25,408 bases of DNA, from contig JAFGOJ010000251.1 in assembly GCA_016926575.1 (NCBI GenBank), forward strand, positions 1-25,408, written 5' to 3'. The stretch comes from Anaerolineae bacterium (GTDB lineage: Bacteria > Chloroflexota > Anaerolineae > B4-G1 > DUEL01). Shown one piece after another: positions 22,296 to 25,408 of the stretch. Position 1 is the first letter of the stretch. Every line of letters begins with the position of its first letter. The translations under genes and the position numbers were made by a program. The notes beneath the pieces are model-generated. The model was given only the letters and a program-made list of their open reading frames with translations, ran no database searches and was not told the origin of the DNA.

Positions 22296-24212
22296 TCATA
22301 CATCGGCCCCGTTTTGTTGTTCCTGGCGTTCCATCTCGGCGAGGACGCGAGCGACTTCCTCGATGGCCAGCCGCTGTTTGCGGTACAGGTCAGACTCGCT
22401 CATGGCCAGGCGTATGGCGATGTCGCGCACCTTGTAGCCACGGATGAATTTCATATCCAGGATATTGTACAGCAGCCATTCGGCGGCGGTCATACTGCGG
22501 TTGCCGGTCGGGCGCAGCCGTTCGATAGCGCCCTGCAAGACGGCGCGTAGGGCGTTGACGGTGCTGCCGTGTTCTGCGGAGGCCTGTTCGACCAGACGCA
22601 GGTTGAGCAGCGGGCTGCTGGTCAGCTTGGGTCCGCCCCAGTAGTGGGAGAGCGCGTCGCGCACCCAGCGCGAGAAATCGGGGGCGTCCAGCATATTCGT
22701 CAGGTCGCGCAGGGCGGCGTCGCCCTCGTAGCGCAGGTAGCTGCGCCGGTGTTGGATGTCTTCGATCTGGGGCATCATGTGCTCGAGCGCGGCGAAGAGG
22801 CTCTGTTGGATGCGCTGGTCCTCCAGCGCGACCTCCGCCTGCGAGACGAGCTTGTGCAGCCCCTCTTCCTCGTCCTCCGAGAGATCGGGGAACGGCGTGC
22901 GTGCGGCGATTCCCAGTACCCCGATGACGTCGTCCGTGCCGGAGCAGAGGGGCACCAGCCAGTAGTTTTCCCAGACGAAGAAGTAGTCGTGTTGTTGGAG
23001 GTGGCGCGGCGGATTGCCTGCGACGATGCCGCGCAATGTGCCACGGGGCAGAAAGCCCGGATCGGATTCGAGCGAACCGCACACCGCTTCGAGGTGGGGT
23101 TGGTTGCCTTCGATGACGGCGACGAACGCAGTGGGGACGCGCAGCAAGTCGCAGACGGCCGTGAGCACGTTTTCCAGGAACTGGTGCAGGTCGGTGGTGG
23201 TCAGCAAGCGGTTGCTCAAATCCTGAATCCAGGCGATTTCCGTCTTGTCACGCCGGTAGAGGAGGCGGTCGATGAGCGGCTTGGCCAATTCGATGCCCAG
23301 TTGGACCAGCAGAATCGAAATGACGACGCCGAACAGGGTCAACCGCAGGGGGGGCAGTCCCAGGAAATTGTCGGATCGAGCGGCGAGGACGACCACCGCC
23401 ACGACGACCGTGGCCTGGATCGGCCCGCGCAGGAGGTAGCGGACGAAGCGGTGTTTGACCACGCGGTCGGGCGTGAGCGCGCCGAAGAATGCGACGGTGT
23501 AGGCCAGGATGGAGAGCATCAGGCCGACGGCCAGGTTGCCGACGACGAGGAGGGCCCACAGGCCCGCGCCGGGGAACTCGTTGGGCCAGCCGGCGATCAG
23601 CAGGTAAGGGAAGACGCCTGCCGCGGGAGCGAGGAAGGAAAGGCTGAGGTAGGTCATACGGCGGCGCGAGGTAGAGGTCAAGCAGCGCCGGCGGGCGCGG
23701 TAGACGTTCAGGCTGCCCCACCCGACGGCCAGCGCAAAGTAGATGAGGAAGGGCCAGAAGTAGGGTCCCGTTTTGAGGTGGAAGGTGCCCGCTTCTCGAA
23801 AGCCATCATACACCAGCAGGTCGGTTGTCACAGCCAGCGCCAACGTCGCCGCGCTGAGGGCGTAGGCGACGTGGATCGCGCGGGAGCGGGTTTTGCTGCG
23901 GTCGTTGGTGGTGCCGAGCAGCGCGTCGGAGAATTGGAGGTACGCGGCCGGGGTGAACGCGATGCCGAGCCACTGGAAGCGCAGCCAGTGTGTTGCAACG
24001 TCAGGCTGCGCGCCCGCGATGATCAGGTCCGTGAAGTACACGATCAGCACGCAGGCGAGCATCGCGCAGAAAGCGCGGGCGACATCGCTGCGGAAGTTGT
24101 AGAGCAGGATGTATATCAACAGGGCGAAGGAAAGGATGACGATGGCGGAGGTAAGAACCGCATTGATTAATGAAAGTTGTCCCACCCAATCAACCGTTAA
24201 TAACCAACTCAT
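22296..24212 (-). CDS. Membrane-bound GAF-domain regulator with C-terminal HTH
   Basis: From the ATG at 24212 the protein is 638 aa. A longer frame reaching 24485 would run through the acetyltransferase gene and add a low-complexity N-terminus, so I reject it. Residues about 12-300 carry seven or eight hydrophobic helices (SLINAVLTSAIVILSFALLIYILLY at 14-38 and others). About 315-475 is a GAF-like domain (LHQFLENVLTAVCDLLRVPTAFVAVIEG). The C-terminal 200 residues contain ALSHYWGGPKLTSSPLLNLRLV and a sigma-region-4-like HTH (KVRDIAIRLAMSESDLYRKQRLAIEEVARVL, about 594-624). No HisKA, HATPase, GGDEF or EAL motif is present. I infer a one-component, membrane-tethered transcription regulator that may sense a ligand through GAF or the membrane domain. 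The target is unknown. No Shine-Dalgarno is evident at the chosen start. Confidence 0.72.
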   Translation of the reverse strand: MSWLLTVDWVGQLSLINAVLTSAIVILSFALLIYILLYNFRSDVARAFCAMLACVLIVYFTDLIIAGAQPDVATHWLRFQWLGIAFTPAAYLQFSDALLGTTNDRSKTRSRAIHVAYALSAATLALAVTTDLLVYDGFREAGTFHLKTGPYFWPFLIYFALAVGWGSLNVYRARRRCLTSTSRRRMTYLSLSFLAPAAGVFPYLLIAGWPNEFPGAGLWALLVVGNLAVGLMLSILAYTVAFFGALTPDRVVKHRFVRYLLRGPIQATVVVAVVVLAARSDNFLGLPPLRLTLFGVVISILLVQLGIELAKPLIDRLLYRRDKTEIAWIQDLSNRLLTTTDLHQFLENVLTAVCDLLRVPTAFVAVIEGNQPHLEAVCGSLESDPGFLPRGTLRGIVAGNPPRHLQQHDYFFVWENYWLVPLCSGTDDVIGVLGIAARTPFPDLSEDEEEGLHKLVSQAEVALEDQRIQQSLFAALEHMMPQIEDIQHRRSYLRYEGDAALRDLTNMLDAPDFSRWVRDALSHYWGGPKLTSSPLLNLRLVEQASAEHGSTVNALRAVLQGAIERLRPTGNRSMTAAEWLLYNILDMKFIRGYKVRDIAIRLAMSESDLYRKQRLAIEEVARVLAEMERQEQQNGADV

Positions 24213-24271
24213 ACCCAAAAACTTTGACTTCGGTGGCGGAGTGGCACGCTGCCACTGCGCACAGATTAGAC

Positions 24272-24802
24272 TCAACGGACGGTTTGACCAAAGAGCAGCG
24301 CAATGTCTTGTGAGCGCCAGTACCAATCGTGATACCCGCAGAAGGTCAGCCCTTGCGAGCGGCAGAAGGAGATGCCGGGGAAATTGCTCGTCTGCACCTC
24401 GACGACCAGCCGGTGCAGGTGCTTCCGGCTCGCCCAGGCCGTGGCTTCGCTCAACAGCTTGCTGCCGATGCCCCGCCTTCTCCACGCCGGGTCCACGACG
24501 AGGTCTTGCACCCAGGCCAGGCCGTTGCCGGGAAGGGCGCGGGCTGTGACGTAGCCGAGGACGGCTCTATCTTGCCGGTTGATGAGGAACAGGTCGCAGT
24601 TGGCCCACCCGGCGGTCAACTCTTTGTCTTGACGCGGGTAACGCACCTTGACCGGACGGGGAAGGCAGATCGACTGGAAGGCGACGGTGATCGATCCTTC
24701 TTGTTCCTGTTCTTGCATCCGCCAGGCGCGATCTGTCGCTATCGAATGGTCCAGACTGGCGCACGTTTCCCAGTCTTCGGGGCGCGCTTTGCGAATTAGC
24801 AC
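24272..24802 (-). CDS. GNAT family N-acetyltransferase
   Basis: This 176-aa acetyl-CoA-dependent acetyltransferase has motif A, VQDLVVDPAWRRRGIGSKLL (about 98-117), with the R/Q-x-x-G-x-G/A pyrophosphate-binding loop (R108-R110, G111, G113). The C-terminal ISFCRSQGLTFCGYHDWYW is the usual motif B region. The substrate is not predictable; small-molecule amines, ribosomal proteins or antibiotics are all possible in this family. The start is GTG at 24802, with AGGAG about 10 bp upstream and a good promoter at 24832-24860. It lies 59 bp upstream of the membrane regulator gene on the same strand, so the two could be co-transcribed. No signal peptide is seen. Confidence 0.82.
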   Translation of the reverse strand: MLIRKARPEDWETCASLDHSIATDRAWRMQEQEQEGSITVAFQSICLPRPVKVRYPRQDKELTAGWANCDLFLINRQDRAVLGYVTARALPGNGLAWVQDLVVDPAWRRRGIGSKLLSEATAWASRKHLHRLVVEVQTSNFPGISFCRSQGLTFCGYHDWYWRSQDIALLFGQTVR

Positions 24803-24831
24803 GGGTCTCTTTCTCCTGGGTCAGTTGACTC

Positions 24832-24860
24832 ATTCTACCACCAGGAACCGGAAGGGGCAA
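24832..24860 (-). promoter_or_regulatory. Promoter of the GNAT gene
   Basis: On the minus strand TTGCCC (24860-24855, 4 of 6) and TAGAAT (24837-24832, 5 of 6) are 17 bp apart, 29 bp before the GTG start. It lies directly downstream of the terminator of the oxidoreductase gene, so the GNAT gene has its own transcription unit. Confidence 0.6.
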
Positions 24861-24867
24861 GTGACGC

Positions 24868-24898
24868 AAGAAAGCCGGGGCCAAGACTGGCCCCGGCT
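24868..24898 (-). terminator. Rho-independent terminator of the oxidoreductase gene
   Basis: AGCCGGGGCCA (24873-24883) pairs perfectly with TGGCCCCGGCT (24888-24898) over a 4-nt loop. Read on the minus strand the stem is followed by a TTTCTT tract, and it begins 20 bp after the stop codon at 24919. This is the best terminator in the window. Confidence 0.8.
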
Positions 24899-24918
24899 GA
24901 CGTTCGAGTGTGAGAGGA

Positions 24919-25408
24919 TTACTTGCCGAACACGGCGTCGAGCGTTGCGTCGGGAACGTCCCACACCACATTGTGCGGCGGGAGTTTCTCGTACTTCATG
25001 AACTCGGGGATGCGGTCATCGGCCTTGGTGAGCCCGGCGGCCTCGTTGAAGGCCAGCTCCTTGTCCAGGATTTCCTTGCCGATGCGACCGACGTCGTCCA
25101 TCGTCCACTCCACGCCCAGCAGGCCGGAGCACTCTTCCACCAGCCCCACGAAGCCCTCGGGGATGTCCAGGATGGGGAAGGCGATGAACAGGCAGTGACC
25201 TGAGGCGTCGATGAAGGCGGTGGCGTACTGGAAATTGCGCACCATATCTGCCTTGTCGATGTCGAACTGGTCGGCCTTGCCGGAGACGCCCAGGATTTCG
25301 GGAGCGATGGTATAGCCGGAAGTGTGGTCGGCGCCCATCGTGCTGATGGCGTAGGTCATGCCGATGCCCTTGATCGCGCGCGGTTCGTAGGCGGGCATAC
25401 CCTGCCCC
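24919..25408 (-). CDS. Aldehyde:ferredoxin oxidoreductase, C-terminal part (5'-truncated)
   Basis: The frame stays open to the window end (Gly-Gln-Gly before the Met at 25398), so about three quarters of a roughly 600-aa protein is missing. The visible 163 residues contain MPAYEPRAIKGIGMTYAISTMGADHT, the conserved AOR domain 3 entry, and D-A-S-G-H-C-L-F. The Cys of that block corresponds to the fourth ligand of the [4Fe-4S] cluster near the tungsto-pterin in family structures. AORs are cytosolic tungsten enzymes of anaerobes that oxidise aldehydes to acids and reduce ferredoxin. His replacing the usual Leu-type residue before that Cys, and the ending LPPHNVVWDVPDATLDAVFGK, may mark a subfamily. 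Substrate, cofactor and any partner subunit cannot be judged from this fragment. Confidence 0.88.
   Translation of the reverse strand, partial: GQGMPAYEPRAIKGIGMTYAISTMGADHTSGYTIAPEILGVSGKADQFDIDKADMVRNFQYATAFIDASGHCLFIAFPILDIPEGFVGLVEECSGLLGVEWTMDDVGRIGKEILDKELAFNEAAGLTKADDRIPEFMKYEKLPPHNVVWDVPDATLDAVFGK

Noticed and set aside
22569..24170. 533-residue plus-strand open frame opposite the membrane regulator gene
   Set aside because: It is antisense to a gene with clear membrane, GAF and HTH features, and its own translation is Asp/Gln/Gly/Arg-rich without motifs. Long antisense frames are common at this GC content.
22296..24212. Membrane sensor as a histidine kinase
   Set aside because: There is no HELRTP-type phospho-acceptor, N box or G boxes; the C-terminus looks like an HTH.
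24213..24485. N-terminal extension of the membrane regulator to 24485
   Set aside because: It would run through the acetyltransferase gene in another frame and gives a low-complexity sequence; the hydrophobic N-terminus starts naturally at 24212.

Overview
The window is high-GC, gene-dense bacterial chromosome with no rRNA, tRNA, CRISPR array, phage gene or transposase that I can see. The gene set points to Chloroflexota, perhaps an Anaerolineae-like lineage: a bacterial Elp3-type radical-SAM/GNAT enzyme, an aldehyde:ferredoxin oxidoreductase, several multi-domain membrane sensors, and intergenic regions packed with palindromic repeats. This assignment is inference (roughly 60% sure), since no marker RNA is present.

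Layout. 1-912 (+) is the 3' part of a DUF1015 gene. It converges through a GC-rich hairpin on a minus-strand operon (5511 to 948): a cyclic-nucleotide-binding histidine kinase, a membrane/GAF/PAS histidine kinase and a sugar-isomerase-like TIM barrel. These overlap or nearly touch, and no response regulator is in view. A divergent intergenic region holding a 152-bp fold-back element leads into a plus operon (5797-9271): histidine phosphatase, Elp3-type tRNA-modifying enzyme and a two-cluster ferredoxin-like protein with two further Cys clusters. Next come a secreted SGNH-like/carbohydrate-binding surface protein (9583-11061), a large M28/DUF4910-type peptidase (11286-13223) and a small zinc-ribbon protein (13444-14160).

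A consensus promoter with almost no leader starts the operon smc - asparaginase - rsfS (14400-18797). rsfS appears to start at CTG. It converges, through a hairpin containing both stop codons, on a minus-strand pair encoding FtsK/SpoIIIE and a three-S1-domain protein. Upstream of that pair are a membrane GAF-HTH regulator, a GNAT acetyltransferase and the C-terminal part of an aldehyde:ferredoxin oxidoreductase, cut by the window end.

The most unusual content is between genes. Two elements (5562-5713 and 13256-13412) share the terminal inverted repeat GTAACTGCTCA. Each is directly flanked by an 8-bp direct repeat matching at 7 of 8 positions, as expected of a non-autonomous MITE-like family. 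A second repeat family (9378-9501 and 22098-22203) occurs in inverted positions but in the same orientation relative to local transcription. A third group is short palindromes with a GGCGCG / CGCGCC core at gene ends.
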